From: Kribbella sp. VKM Ac-2568
GTDB lineage: Bacteria > Actinomycetota > Actinomycetes > Propionibacteriales > Kribbellaceae
DNA length: 64,000 bases
Direction: 5' to 3'
Assembly (NCBI RefSeq): GCF_004345365.1
Contig: NZ_SLVF01000001.1
Coordinates: forward strand, 496,001-560,000
The first letter of the stretch is position 1. The number at the start of each line of letters is the position of its first letter. The notes beneath the pieces are model-generated. The model worked only from the letters and a program-made list of their open reading frames with translations. It was not told the origin of the DNA and did not search any database. The position numbers and the translations under genes were made by a program. Positions 23,594-32,181 of the stretch are shown here, in pieces.

Positions 23594-26575
23594 TCAAGGC
23601 TGATCAGCCGCTGACTGGCCGAGTCTGAGGGCCAGCGCGGACACCTCCTGGCGTGACGAGGTACCGGTCTTGTGGAGCAAGTTCGACACGTGCGTGCTGA
23701 CGGTCTTCTCGCTGATGAACAGGGCTGCGGCGATCTCGGGGTAGGTGCGGCCGGCCACGAGGTGGGACAGCACCTCCCGCTCCCGCTTCGTCAGTGAAAC
23801 CCAAGGCCCGGAACTGTCCGTCTCTGCCAGCGCTACCGGTTCCCGGAGCGGGATCCTGCTGAGGCCGGCCAGAGTCTCCACCTGCTGCTGCAAGGGGATC
23901 GCGCCCATTTCGGCGGCGTAGCTGTGCGCCGATCTCAGCGGTGCGGCGACAGTGGCGCGAGCTGCTCCCTCGTTGAGCAGGGCTTGGGCCAAGCGCCACG
24001 AAGCAGAGGCCTTCTCGCCTTCCAGGCCGGCCGCGTCGCATCGGTCGACGACTTCCTGCCAGAGCGACGAAGTCGGGGTTTCTGCCTTGCAGCGTGTGCT
24101 CTCCGCGACGAACATGGCCTTCATCGCCGGCTGGACCAGATCGTCCTCCACCAGGACGTCGAAGGGTGCCGGGGGCATGCTTTCGCGCAGGGCGACGAAA
24201 TCCTCGAAGGTCGCCAGGACCCTCCTGACCTGCTCATCGTCGCGCCGGTCCCGCGCGGACTCGGCGAGGTCCGCGGCTGCCCGCGCGCCCCACATCAGCA
24301 TCTCGTCGGCATCGCGGGGATCGGCGAGCTGGACGACCAGCGTTCGGGACAAGAGGTCGAGCGCCTGCCCCGCCTGTCCCGTGGCGACCAGGTACTCGGC
24401 CAGTGTGGCGGACGCGAAGATTCCCACGATCTGCTCCGCGCCCGGCACCAGCTCCTTGGCTCGCCGCATGTGCAGGTGCGCCGCTTGCAGATCGCCCCGT
24501 CGGACCGACAAGACGGTCGCACCGAACCGAACCATCGCGCTGGCGGCAGGCGCCGCAGGGAGTGAGAGGCCTTCGCGGATTGCCTGCTCGCACTCTGGCA
24601 GACGGCCGAGCGTCAGCAGATCGTGGGCCAGGACGCCCGCTGCGAAGGCCGCTATCGGAATCAGACCGCGGTGCAGGGCGAACGGAAGGAACTCGGCCCC
24701 CAGCGCAGCGCACTCGGTGACCCGGCCGCGCTGGACCAGATAGTTCATCCTGGCTACCAGGGTTCGCCAGATCAGCACAGGATCATCCGTCAGCCCGGCC
24801 CAACGGACGGCCCTGTCCGTGTCCTGGTCGGATCGCGCGTCGCGTTGGAAGGCGTTGGCCCGGGATGAGTACGCAAGGCTGAGAGCCTCGGTGGACCGGG
24901 CGTGTTCGGCAGCCCGGACCGCTTCCTCGGCGTCCGCTCGGGCCGGTTCGAGTTCGTTGTTCCACGCCTCGCGCCAACTGAGAACGGCCAGCGCCTCGGC
25001 GTACTCCTCGCTGTCCGGGAACGGCCGGCTCAGCTCGACCGCATGCTTGCCCTCGACCACGGGCAGTCCGGCTCCTCTTCCCGTCACCCACGCAGAGTCG
25101 GCCCATCGACGCACCAACCTGCTCGCCCGCAGCGGGTCGGCGTGCTCGTCGACGAGCTCGCAGAGACGGGTCCATGCCTGGAAGCCCGCCTCCGGGTCCC
25201 CGAACAGGTCGTTGGCTCGCGCGACGCGCTCGAGAAGGTCGATCTCCGCGGCGACGGAGTGGTCACCGTCATGGACCAGCCCCCAGTACTTCGACGCCCG
25301 GAGGAGATGCATCGCTTCCTCACGGGGCGACCTGAGGTGCTTCGCGAAGTCCGCCGCACGCAGTGAGGCGTCGAGACAGGACGGCAGATCGTGTGCACCC
25401 TCGTAGTGGAGAGCCAGATCTCCCAGTCGGCGTAGCTCGTTGAGCCCCACCGCCGAGCGGGACTCGAGCGCCTTCGCCCACACGGCGTGAACAGGTGCCG
25501 CCTCGCCCGGGACGAACGTCGCGTACAGCACCTCGGCGAGCAGCGGATGGCGGAACCAGCAGAGCTCGGTCCCGTGCGCCACGCTGATGCCTGTGTTCGT
25601 TGCCTCGGCCAGCGCCGAGGTCAGGGCCTCCGGTCCGATGCCGCGTCCCGCACCGACCTCGGTCAGCGCTTCGATCGAGGTCGGTCGCCCTGCGACAGCC
25701 AGGATGCGCATCACTTCTCGCGGGACTGGGGAGAGGCGGTGCCATGCCGCGAGCAACGCACCGGACAGCTCGTCCGGCAGGTCGGCCGGGAGCCGCTCGT
25801 CGAAAACAGAGAGGCCGTGCACCAGCAGCTCGCTGAGGTAGGGGTTGCCGTCGGATCGCTGGACGACGTCGTCCAGCAGCCCGAGCTGCGGAGATCCGCC
25901 GAGCAGCATCGACAGCTGCTGCTCGGTCTCATCCCGGGTGAGCCTGTGCAGTCGAAGGTCGGTCACAGCCGGCAGGCGCCTCAGATCGGCCAGCCAGCCG
26001 TGCATCGGATGTCCTGGCCCGAGCTCCTCGTCCCGGAAGGTCACGAGGATCGCCAGCCGCTGGCTCCTGAATCCGGCCACCAGGTAGGCGAGTGCATCGC
26101 GTGAGGCCAGGTCGGCCCACTGCACATCATCGACAACCAGGACCGTCGGCCGTCGAGTGGCGATGGCCATCACCAAGGCATCGGCGACCGCCAGCAGCCG
26201 AACGGGGCTGCCGGGGACGTGGGCACCCAGGGACGGGAGCAGATCACCGGCAGCGGGAACAGCAGCCAGCACCTGCGCCAGGTCGTCGGGGTCGGCGGAC
26301 TCAACCCAACCCTCCAAGGCACTGATCAGCGGGACGTACGGCGAGTCCACCGAACCGAAGCGGACGCAGCGGCCCCAGAGGACGGTGACACCTTCGGGGG
26401 TCAGTTCGTCGCACAGGGTGGCGGCCAGGCGGGTCTTGCCCACGCCTGCTTCGCCGTGTACCAGGACTGCACACGGTCGTCCTGTGCCGGCTCGCTGGGC
26501 TGCCGTTCGCAGGGCCCCCAGTTCCTCGATCCGACCGGCTAGACCGGGCGTGCGGGCGATAGTTGCCCCTCCCAC
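23594..26575 (-). CDS. LAL-type LuxR transcriptional regulator with ATPase domain
   Basis: 993 residues from GTG 26575. The N-terminal ATPase has Walker A GEAGVGKTRL (about 42-51) and Walker B VLVVDDVQWAD (about 145-155). A long helical, TPR-like middle follows. The C-terminal LuxR helix-turn-helix reads LTKREREVLSHLVAGRTYPEIA with SEKTVSTHVSNLL. Such large ATP-dependent activators commonly control secondary-metabolite clusters. It converges on the cyclodehydratase gene with only 21 nt between stops, so it is a natural candidate regulator of that locus (inference). It also lies 41 nt downstream of the histidine kinase gene on the same strand and may be read through from it. Confidence 0.92.
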   Translation of the reverse strand: MGGATIARTPGLAGRIEELGALRTAAQRAGTGRPCAVLVHGEAGVGKTRLAATLCDELTPEGVTVLWGRCVRFGSVDSPYVPLISALEGWVESADPDDLAQVLAAVPAAGDLLPSLGAHVPGSPVRLLAVADALVMAIATRRPTVLVVDDVQWADLASRDALAYLVAGFRSQRLAILVTFRDEELGPGHPMHGWLADLRRLPAVTDLRLHRLTRDETEQQLSMLLGGSPQLGLLDDVVQRSDGNPYLSELLVHGLSVFDERLPADLPDELSGALLAAWHRLSPVPREVMRILAVAGRPTSIEALTEVGAGRGIGPEALTSALAEATNTGISVAHGTELCWFRHPLLAEVLYATFVPGEAAPVHAVWAKALESRSAVGLNELRRLGDLALHYEGAHDLPSCLDASLRAADFAKHLRSPREEAMHLLRASKYWGLVHDGDHSVAAEIDLLERVARANDLFGDPEAGFQAWTRLCELVDEHADPLRASRLVRRWADSAWVTGRGAGLPVVEGKHAVELSRPFPDSEEYAEALAVLSWREAWNNELEPARADAEEAVRAAEHARSTEALSLAYSSRANAFQRDARSDQDTDRAVRWAGLTDDPVLIWRTLVARMNYLVQRGRVTECAALGAEFLPFALHRGLIPIAAFAAGVLAHDLLTLGRLPECEQAIREGLSLPAAPAASAMVRFGATVLSVRRGDLQAAHLHMRRAKELVPGAEQIVGIFASATLAEYLVATGQAGQALDLLSRTLVVQLADPRDADEMLMWGARAAADLAESARDRRDDEQVRRVLATFEDFVALRESMPPAPFDVLVEDDLVQPAMKAMFVAESTRCKAETPTSSLWQEVVDRCDAAGLEGEKASASWRLAQALLNEGAARATVAAPLRSAHSYAAEMGAIPLQQQVETLAGLSRIPLREPVALAETDSSGPWVSLTKREREVLSHLVAGRTYPEIAAALFISEKTVSTHVSNLLHKTGTSSRQEVSALALRLGQSAADQP

Positions 26576-26616
26576 AGGTCACAGTCTGCGCCTCTTTCGC
26601 CGGGAAGTCCTGGATA

Positions 26617-28149
26617 TTAAGGGGAACTCAGTCCCGGCGCAGTGTCCATCTCCGGCAGAAAATGTCGGTCAGAGGAGGACGCGGGCGGCCTGGTCCGGGG
26701 GAGGGCGAGAGTGAAAGAAGTATTGCCGGACCGGGAGGTGACGGTGAGGGCGCCGCCGTGGGCTTCGGTGATGGACTGGGCCAGGGAGAGGCCCAGGCCG
26801 GAGCCGCCGGAATCTCGGGTGCGGGAGATGTCGCTGCGGCTGAAGCGTTTGAAGACGGTGCGTTGGAGGGTTTCCGGGATACCGGGGCCGTTGTCGTGGA
26901 TGGTGAGGACGGCCAAGTGAGAGTCGTCCGCGCTGAGGGTGACGGTCACGGTGGTGCCGGGCGGCGTGTGACGGCGGGCGTTGGTCAGGAGGTTGGAGAC
27001 GACCTGGTGGAGGCGTTGCTCGTCGCCGTCGACCATGACCGGGTCCTCGGGAAGCCTCAGGGCCCAGCGGTGGTCGGGACCGACGATCATCGCGTCGGCC
27101 ACGGACTCCATCGCGAGCCGGGTCAGGTCCACCGGGCGGCGTTCGAGTGGCCGGCCCGCGTCGAGGCGGGCCAGCAGCAGGAGGTCCTCGACGAGCGAGG
27201 TCATCCGGGTCGCCTCCACCAGGACCTTCCCCATGGCATGAGTCAGCTGTTCGGGATCGGGTCTGCGCAGACTCAGCTCGGCGTACCCGTGGATCGTGGT
27301 CAGCGGGGTGCGCAGTTCGTGGGAGGCGTCGGCGACGAACTGGCGTACCTGGAGCTCGCTGCGATGTCTGGCATCCAGCGCCTCTTCCATGTGCCCCAGC
27401 AGGGTGTTCAGCGCGACCGCGACCTGGCCGACCTCGGTCCGCTCGTCGGTCAGGTGCTCCGGAACCCTTGCGGTCATGCCGATCTCGCCGGCGGCCAGGG
27501 GGATGCCGGATACCTCCCGGGCCGTTTGGGCGACGTCCCGCAGCGGCCGGAGTTGACGCCGTACGACGAGGACGGCCACGCCGCCGGCGGCGAGTACGCC
27601 GAGCGTCGACAGGGACGCCTCCCAGACGAGCAGGCTCGCGAGTGTGTCGTCGACCTCCTTGGTGGGCAGGCCGGTGACGATCAAGGTGTCGCCGAGCCGC
27701 GACGCCTGGATCCGGTACTGGCCCAGGCCGGGCAGCTCGACGGTCTCGCTCTCGGCAGCGGCCGGGATAGTCCCGAGCACACCAAGGGCCTGCTCCGACA
27801 GCGGGTTCAGCTCACCGTCGGCGGTGATGACGTTGCCGTTGGCACCCAAATCGGTGCGGTACACGGTCACCGTGCCGGCGTCCTGGCCGTGCGCGTTCTC
27901 GATGTCGGGTGGTGGCTTGGACTGCTGAGCCACGCCCTTGGTCAACGCTCCGACGGCCCGGCCGTGGGATGCGGCGACCTTCGTGTCCAGCTGCCTGGTC
28001 AGGTACGAGCTGATCGCGGCTGTGGTCAACCCGCTGATCAGCACACTGACCACGGCCACCAGCAGTACGACGGCCGCCGCGACCCGCGCGGTCAGCGAGG
28101 TCGGAAACCACCAGCGTAGCTGAAGGCGGCGGACTACCCGGCCGAGCAT
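26617..28149 (-). CDS. Two-component sensor histidine kinase (OmpR-partner type)
   Basis: 510 residues. Helix 1 is at about 20-45, an extracytoplasmic sensor region follows (about 46-175), and helix 2 (about 178-198) leads into a HAMP linker. The phosphoacceptor box is VADASHELRTPLTTIHGY (about 272-289). ATP-binding N, G1 and G2 boxes follow: NLLTNARRH, DNGPGIP and GGSGLGLSL. It transfers phosphate to the response regulator encoded 6 nt upstream in the same operon. The signal is unknown. Domain layout resembles actinobacterial TcrY/TrcS-type kinases. Confidence 0.94.
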   Translation of the reverse strand: MLGRVVRRLQLRWWFPTSLTARVAAAVVLLVAVVSVLISGLTTAAISSYLTRQLDTKVAASHGRAVGALTKGVAQQSKPPPDIENAHGQDAGTVTVYRTDLGANGNVITADGELNPLSEQALGVLGTIPAAAESETVELPGLGQYRIQASRLGDTLIVTGLPTKEVDDTLASLLVWEASLSTLGVLAAGGVAVLVVRRQLRPLRDVAQTAREVSGIPLAAGEIGMTARVPEHLTDERTEVGQVAVALNTLLGHMEEALDARHRSELQVRQFVADASHELRTPLTTIHGYAELSLRRPDPEQLTHAMGKVLVEATRMTSLVEDLLLLARLDAGRPLERRPVDLTRLAMESVADAMIVGPDHRWALRLPEDPVMVDGDEQRLHQVVSNLLTNARRHTPPGTTVTVTLSADDSHLAVLTIHDNGPGIPETLQRTVFKRFSRSDISRTRDSGGSGLGLSLAQSITEAHGGALTVTSRSGNTSFTLALPRTRPPASSSDRHFLPEMDTAPGLSSP

Positions 28150-28155
28150 GAGAGG

Positions 28156-28914
28156 TCAGCTCGCCGGCTTGAGGACATAGCCGGCCCGTCGCAGGGTGTG
28201 GATCATCGGCGCACGACCGGCATCGATCTTCTTGCGCAGGTAGGAGATGTAGAGCTCGACCACGTTCGCCTGCCCGCCGAAGTCGTAGTTCCAGACCCGG
28301 TCGAGGATCTGCGCCTTGCTCAGCACCCGGCGCGGGTTGCGCATCAGGTACCGCAGCAGCTCGAACTCCGTCGCCGTCAACGGAATCTCCGCACCACCCC
28401 GGAACACCTCGCGGCTGTCCTCGTCGAGCGTGAGGTCCCCTACCCTGAGCCATGAGCCGGCCCGGCCGGCGACCGCAGTACGGCGTAGCTGCAATCGCAA
28501 CCGGGCCACGAGTTCTTCGAGGCTGAACGGCTTGGTCACGTAGTCGTCGCCGCCCGCGGTCAGCCCGGTCACCCGGTCCTCGACTGCGTCGCGGGCAGTC
28601 AGGAACACGATCGGCACCTCCGGCAGCACCTGCCGGATCCGCCGCATCACTTCGAGGCCGTCGAAGTCCGGCAGCATCACGTCGAGCACCAGCGCGTCGG
28701 GGCGGGTCTCCTTGGCGAGCGCGACCGCCTGCGCGCCGGTGTGGGCGACGCTGATCTCCCAGCCCTCGTAGCGCAGCGCCATCGTGAGCAGTTCGGCGAT
28801 GTTCACCTCGTCGTCCACGACGAGGACCCGCGGCAGGCTGCCGTCGGCGCGGGTCAGCAGACCGGCCATCGGAGTAGGCAGCGGGCTGGTCGCGGGCAGG
28901 ATCTGCGTGGTCAT
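28156..28914 (-). CDS. OmpR-family response regulator
   Basis: 252 residues from ATG 28914, chosen because the receiver domain begins at about residue 29 (RVLVVDDEVNIAELL). The phosphoacceptor Asp is in ALVLDVMLPDFDGLEVM. VFLTARDA and DDYVTKPFSLEELVAR carry the conserved Thr and Lys. The C-terminal winged helix includes TATEFELLRYLMRNPRRVLSK and VVELYISYLRKKID. Paired with the kinase immediately downstream. Divergent from the small secreted-peptide gene at 29080, which may be a target. Confidence 0.95.
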   Translation of the reverse strand: MTTQILPATSPLPTPMAGLLTRADGSLPRVLVVDDEVNIAELLTMALRYEGWEISVAHTGAQAVALAKETRPDALVLDVMLPDFDGLEVMRRIRQVLPEVPIVFLTARDAVEDRVTGLTAGGDDYVTKPFSLEELVARLRLQLRRTAVAGRAGSWLRVGDLTLDEDSREVFRGGAEIPLTATEFELLRYLMRNPRRVLSKAQILDRVWNYDFGGQANVVELYISYLRKKIDAGRAPMIHTLRRAGYVLKPAS

Positions 28915-28955
28915 GTCATCAGCTTGCGGGCCGATGCCTGGCACTTCCTGGGCGA

Positions 28956-28967
28956 TTCCCGTGGGAA
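28956..28967. promoter_or_regulatory. 12-bp palindrome TTCCCGTGGGAA in a divergent promoter region
   Basis: A perfect apart from the centre inverted repeat (TTCCC-GT-GGGAA) lies 42 nt upstream of the response regulator start and 113 nt upstream of the divergent small peptide gene. It could be an operator, but OmpR-type regulators usually bind direct repeats, so the protein involved is unknown. Confidence 0.3.
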
Positions 28968-29079
28968 CGCTGTGAATGCCTTCTCTCATCTGACTGGTGG
29001 CTGACACACAGGTCGGACACAGCTTGCGCCAGCAGGGTTCAGAACGTCGACCAGACGTCCTGACCCAGGAGGCAACACG

Positions 29080-29295
29080 ATGAACATCCACCCCACTCGC
29101 CGGATCGCCGCCCTCACGGCCGCGACCATGGTCCTGTCCTTCGCAACCATCGTCCCGGCCGCAAGCGCCCCGGCCCGACTCTCAGGAACGACCGCCGCCG
29201 ACCCTCAATGGCCAGGCACGATGCCGTACGACGCCTACGGCACCGCGCCGGACTGGTACTCCGTCGCGACGCCGACGGTCAGGTGGTCGGCATGA
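29080..29295 (+). CDS. Small secreted peptide, possibly frameshifted near its end
   Basis: 71 residues. AGGAGG sits 7 nt before ATG 29080, a strong site. Residues 1-30 form a clear Sec signal (charged MNIHPTRR, hydrophobic core AALTAATMVLSFATIV, then PAASAPA). The mature part is about 40 residues, including DPQWPGTMPYDAYGTAPDWY. The annotated frame ends VRWSA at 29295. Another frame continues from the same place to 29324, reading RRDADGQVVGMTTAAEAP, which looks more protein-like and suggests a natural or assembly frameshift around 29265. No domain recognised. Divergent from the two-component system. Confidence 0.7.
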   Translation: MNIHPTRRIAALTAATMVLSFATIVPAASAPARLSGTTAADPQWPGTMPYDAYGTAPDWYSVATPTVRWSA

Positions 29296-29338
29296 CCACC
29301 GCGGCCGAAGCCCCGGTGTCGTGACGTCGCTTGTGTGG

Positions 29339-29971
29339 TCAGTGGGGTGTGTGGGTTTCGATGAACTCCTTGATGGCGGGGAGTTGGTCGCCGTGGATGG
29401 TGTGGCCGCCGTCGAAGGAGAGGAGTTCGACCTTTGCGTCGCGGCGGCGTAGCTGTTCGGTGAGGCGGCTGGTCTGCGCGGGGGTGGCCATCGGGTCGCG
29501 GTTGCCGTTGACGATCAGAACCGGCTTGCCGGCGAGTGCGTGGTCCTGCGGCTCGTCATCCTGGAAGGGCACCATTGCGGCGAGGAGTACTGCGCCGGCG
29601 AGTGACTCGGGATGGCGCAGGAGCAGCGCGGAGGCCATGTTGGCTCCGTTCGAGAAGCCGACGGCCAGCCAGGAGCCTGCCGCCACGCCGTACTTCTGCT
29701 CGGCGGCGGTGAGGAAGGCGGCGAGCTCATCCGTCTGGTGCCGGAGGTCGTCCTCGTCGAACACGCCCTCACGGACCCGGCGGAAGAACCGGGCCATTCC
29801 GTGCTCCGACACGGTGCCGCGTGGTGACAGCACCGGGGCGTCGGGCGCGAGGTGCTCCCGCAGTACGAGCAGGTCGTGTTCGTCGCCGCCGGTGCCGTGC
29901 AGCAGCAGGAGCGGGGGACTGCCCGACCCGGGCTCCCAGACATGGGGCCGCTGGAGCGCGTCGTCACTCAT
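29339..29971 (-). CDS. Alpha/beta-hydrolase, MhqD-like carboxylesterase
   Basis: 210 residues from ATG 29971, overlapping the stop of the upstream dioxygenase gene by 4 bp. PPLLLLHGTGGDEHDL is the oxyanion-loop opening, LAVGFSNGANMASALLLRHP carries the nucleophile elbow (G-F-S-N-G), LIVNGNRDPM has the acid, and FDGGHTIHGDQL has the catalytic His. A quinone-resistance pair of the same two families, mhqO-mhqD, is known from Bacillus subtilis, which makes this the likely role. Cytoplasmic; no signal peptide. Confidence 0.88.
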   Translation of the reverse strand: MSDDALQRPHVWEPGSGSPPLLLLHGTGGDEHDLLVLREHLAPDAPVLSPRGTVSEHGMARFFRRVREGVFDEDDLRHQTDELAAFLTAAEQKYGVAAGSWLAVGFSNGANMASALLLRHPESLAGAVLLAAMVPFQDDEPQDHALAGKPVLIVNGNRDPMATPAQTSRLTEQLRRRDAKVELLSFDGGHTIHGDQLPAIKEFIETHTPH

Positions 29972-30951
29972 CGGTCGACTTCTTCCGGCGTCGGAGGTGG
30001 CACGCGGAGGGTCGGCAGCGAGTTCTGGATCTGCTCGCGGTTCGGCTCCAGCCACGGCGGAAGCTTGAGGTGCTGACCGAGCTCCAGCAGCGGTTCGTCC
30101 ACGGTGAACCCGGGCTGGTCGGTCGCGATCTCCAGCAGGACGCCGCCCGGTTCGCGGAAGTAGATCGAGGTGAAGTACTGCCGGTCGAGGATCTCGGTGA
30201 CCTGGATGCCGGCATCGATCAGCTCGAGCCGCCATCTCGCCTGGGTCTCACGGTCTGGCGCCCGGAAAGCGATGTGGTGGACCGTACCGGCGGCCTGCAG
30301 ACCCCGGGACGCCTTGCTGGGAAGGACATCCACCGCCGTTCCGTCGTCGGTGCCGCCCTCCTGGCCGGACATCATGAACCGGGTCCGATCGGTGGTGTTG
30401 TGGCCGTACTCCATCCCCAGCAGGCCGTTGAGCATCTCGGCCGTGGGGTCGAGGTCCTGCTCCGTCATGGTCACCGAGAACAGGCCCCGGATCGCGTTGT
30501 CGGCCGGTACGGCGGCAGCGCCGTCCCACCCGGAGCGGGAGTCGCCGTCGGACGCGACCAGCTCGATCACCAGGCCGTCGGGATCACGCAGCCGCAGGAC
30601 CTCCTCGTCGGAGCGCGCGACCGGGGCATCCGCGTCGACGCCGAGATCCCTGAGGCGCGTCTGCCACCAGCCGAGCGTCTCCGGCGGGATGCTGAACGCG
30701 GTGGCCGTGGTCAGGCCGGTGCCCTGCCTGCCCTGGTCGACTCCCGGCCACGGGAAGAACGTCAGCAGGGTGGACGGCTTGCCCGACTCGTCGCCGTAGT
30801 ACAGGTGATAGGTGTCGGGGGCGTCGAAGTTGACGGTCCGCTTGACCAGGCGCAGCCCCAGCACCGTGGTGTAGAAGTCGACATTCCGTTGCGGATCCTC
30901 CGCAATGGCAGTGACGTGGTGAAGCCCGTGTGGTGCGACCGCTGCAGCCAT
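29968..30951 (-). CDS. Ring-cleaving dioxygenase, MhqO-like (glyoxalase/VOC family)
   Basis: 327 residues from ATG 30951, with AAGGGG about 10 nt upstream. Two VOC modules are visible. The first begins LHHVTAIAEDPQRNVDFY; the second has TVHHIAFRAPD. Metal ligands would be the His in GLHHVTA, the His in TVHHIAF, and the Glu in GVLLEIATD. Members cleave hydroquinone-type rings using Fe(II) and oxygen and protect against quinones. Translationally coupled to the MhqD-like hydrolase. No MarR/MhqR-type regulator is adjacent. Confidence 0.9.
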   Translation of the reverse strand: MAAAVAPHGLHHVTAIAEDPQRNVDFYTTVLGLRLVKRTVNFDAPDTYHLYYGDESGKPSTLLTFFPWPGVDQGRQGTGLTTATAFSIPPETLGWWQTRLRDLGVDADAPVARSDEEVLRLRDPDGLVIELVASDGDSRSGWDGAAAVPADNAIRGLFSVTMTEQDLDPTAEMLNGLLGMEYGHNTTDRTRFMMSGQEGGTDDGTAVDVLPSKASRGLQAAGTVHHIAFRAPDRETQARWRLELIDAGIQVTEILDRQYFTSIYFREPGGVLLEIATDQPGFTVDEPLLELGQHLKLPPWLEPNREQIQNSLPTLRVPPPTPEEVDR

Positions 30952-31055
30952 CCGCTCGTCCCCTTTCGCTCGCTGCCCCCAGGATCCAGCTTGCCCCTTC
31001 ACGGCTCCGGAAAGTAGTCCCGTGGCGGAAGGTGAACAGATCTCACCGGCTGCGG

Positions 31056-31985
31056 TCAGAGGAGGTCGTCGGCGGCCCGGCGGAGGGCTGCCAGCTCCTC
31101 GTCGGCCCATCCCTCACCCCGGGACTCGGTACCGCGGATCATTGGCTTGTCGATCAGGTGGAAGCGGAGGTTGAAGATGCGCCCGACCACGGCGAGGTAC
31201 GGAATGGCGGCCAGGTCGGCCTCGGAGATCGGGCGGTGCTCGCGGTAGCTGCGGAGGAAGGCCGGCCAGTGCGGGGTCGCGGCGACGCCGGTGAAGTCGG
31301 CCGCGCGGTATCCCTCGGCGGACAGATCGAAGTCGTGCAGCGCGAGTCCGTCGTCGGTGATCAGCACGTTGTCGAGGCTGACGTCGCCGTGGCAAACACC
31401 CCAGCTCAGCTCCTCGGAGTACTGCGCGATGTTGCTCCGTACTGCGTTGGCCAGGTCCAGGAGCAGGTTTTCCTCCGCGGCGGCAAGGAACGGGCGAATC
31501 TGCGCCAAAGGTTCATCCAGCCGCCGGCGGAGGTCGGACGGGCGGCGGGGATTCGGCGAGGAAAAGGTGTCGGCGGCCGCGTGGAAGCGAGCCACCAGCC
31601 GGCCGAACCCGGAGTACAGGTCGTCGGTGAAAGGTGGTCGCGGCTTGGTGCCGGTGACGAACTCGGAGAGGACGAACGGGCGCCGGCCCTCGGCCGAATC
31701 GAGCAGGCCGACCTCGTTGCCGTCGGCCAACAGGTGGACCCGGGGGACCGGTAGGTCGGCGGCCAGATGTGCCGAAAGCCCTGTCTCCCAAAGGATTTCG
31801 TCCGGTTCCCAGCCGCCCGTGCGGTACAGCTTGAGGACGTACCGGGCGTCCGGCGCGGCCAGTTCGTAAACGTCGTTCACGAGCGAGCGGAGCAACGTGC
31901 AGGTGGTGAAGGGGAGGTCGTAGACTCCGGCGAGATGGTTGCGCAGGGCCAATGGATCGGGCAGCGACCGGAGCGTCGGAATCAC
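31056..31985 (-). CDS. Phosphotransferase (aminoglycoside phosphotransferase/homoserine kinase-like) family protein
   Basis: 309 residues from GTG 31985 (IPTLRSLPDPLALRN). It shows the APH/ChoK kinase fold: an N-lobe nucleotide lysine in ARYVLKLYRTGG, the catalytic loop VCHGDVSLDNVLI (HGD-x4-N), and the metal-binding segment LHDFDLSAEGYRAADF (D-F-D in place of the more usual DxD). It phosphorylates a small hydroxyl substrate that I cannot identify; resistance to a specific antibiotic should not be assumed. Stands alone on the minus strand and divergent from the DUF2637-like gene. Confidence 0.85.
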   Translation of the reverse strand: MIPTLRSLPDPLALRNHLAGVYDLPFTTCTLLRSLVNDVYELAAPDARYVLKLYRTGGWEPDEILWETGLSAHLAADLPVPRVHLLADGNEVGLLDSAEGRRPFVLSEFVTGTKPRPPFTDDLYSGFGRLVARFHAAADTFSSPNPRRPSDLRRRLDEPLAQIRPFLAAAEENLLLDLANAVRSNIAQYSEELSWGVCHGDVSLDNVLITDDGLALHDFDLSAEGYRAADFTGVAATPHWPAFLRSYREHRPISEADLAAIPYLAVVGRIFNLRFHLIDKPMIRGTESRGEGWADEELAALRRAADDLL

Positions 31986-32181
31986 GCGGCCGACCCTACG
32001 CGCGCGCCGGACGGAATGCCTGGGAATAACCTCCGGAAATGGCCTGCGACGGGTATCCACAGGGTGGACGGCAGGTGTAAAAGTTGCCTTTCGCGGGCAG
32101 GAACGGAATCGTTGCCCGGATCACCTCCCCCTGAAGGCCCCGGAACCGGTAGCCTCATCCAGCCACCTGGGGAGGCATCGC

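Noticed and set aside
31056..31985. Aminoglycoside resistance gene
   Set aside because: Only the generic kinase fold motifs are visible; the family is broad and nothing identifies an antibiotic substrate.
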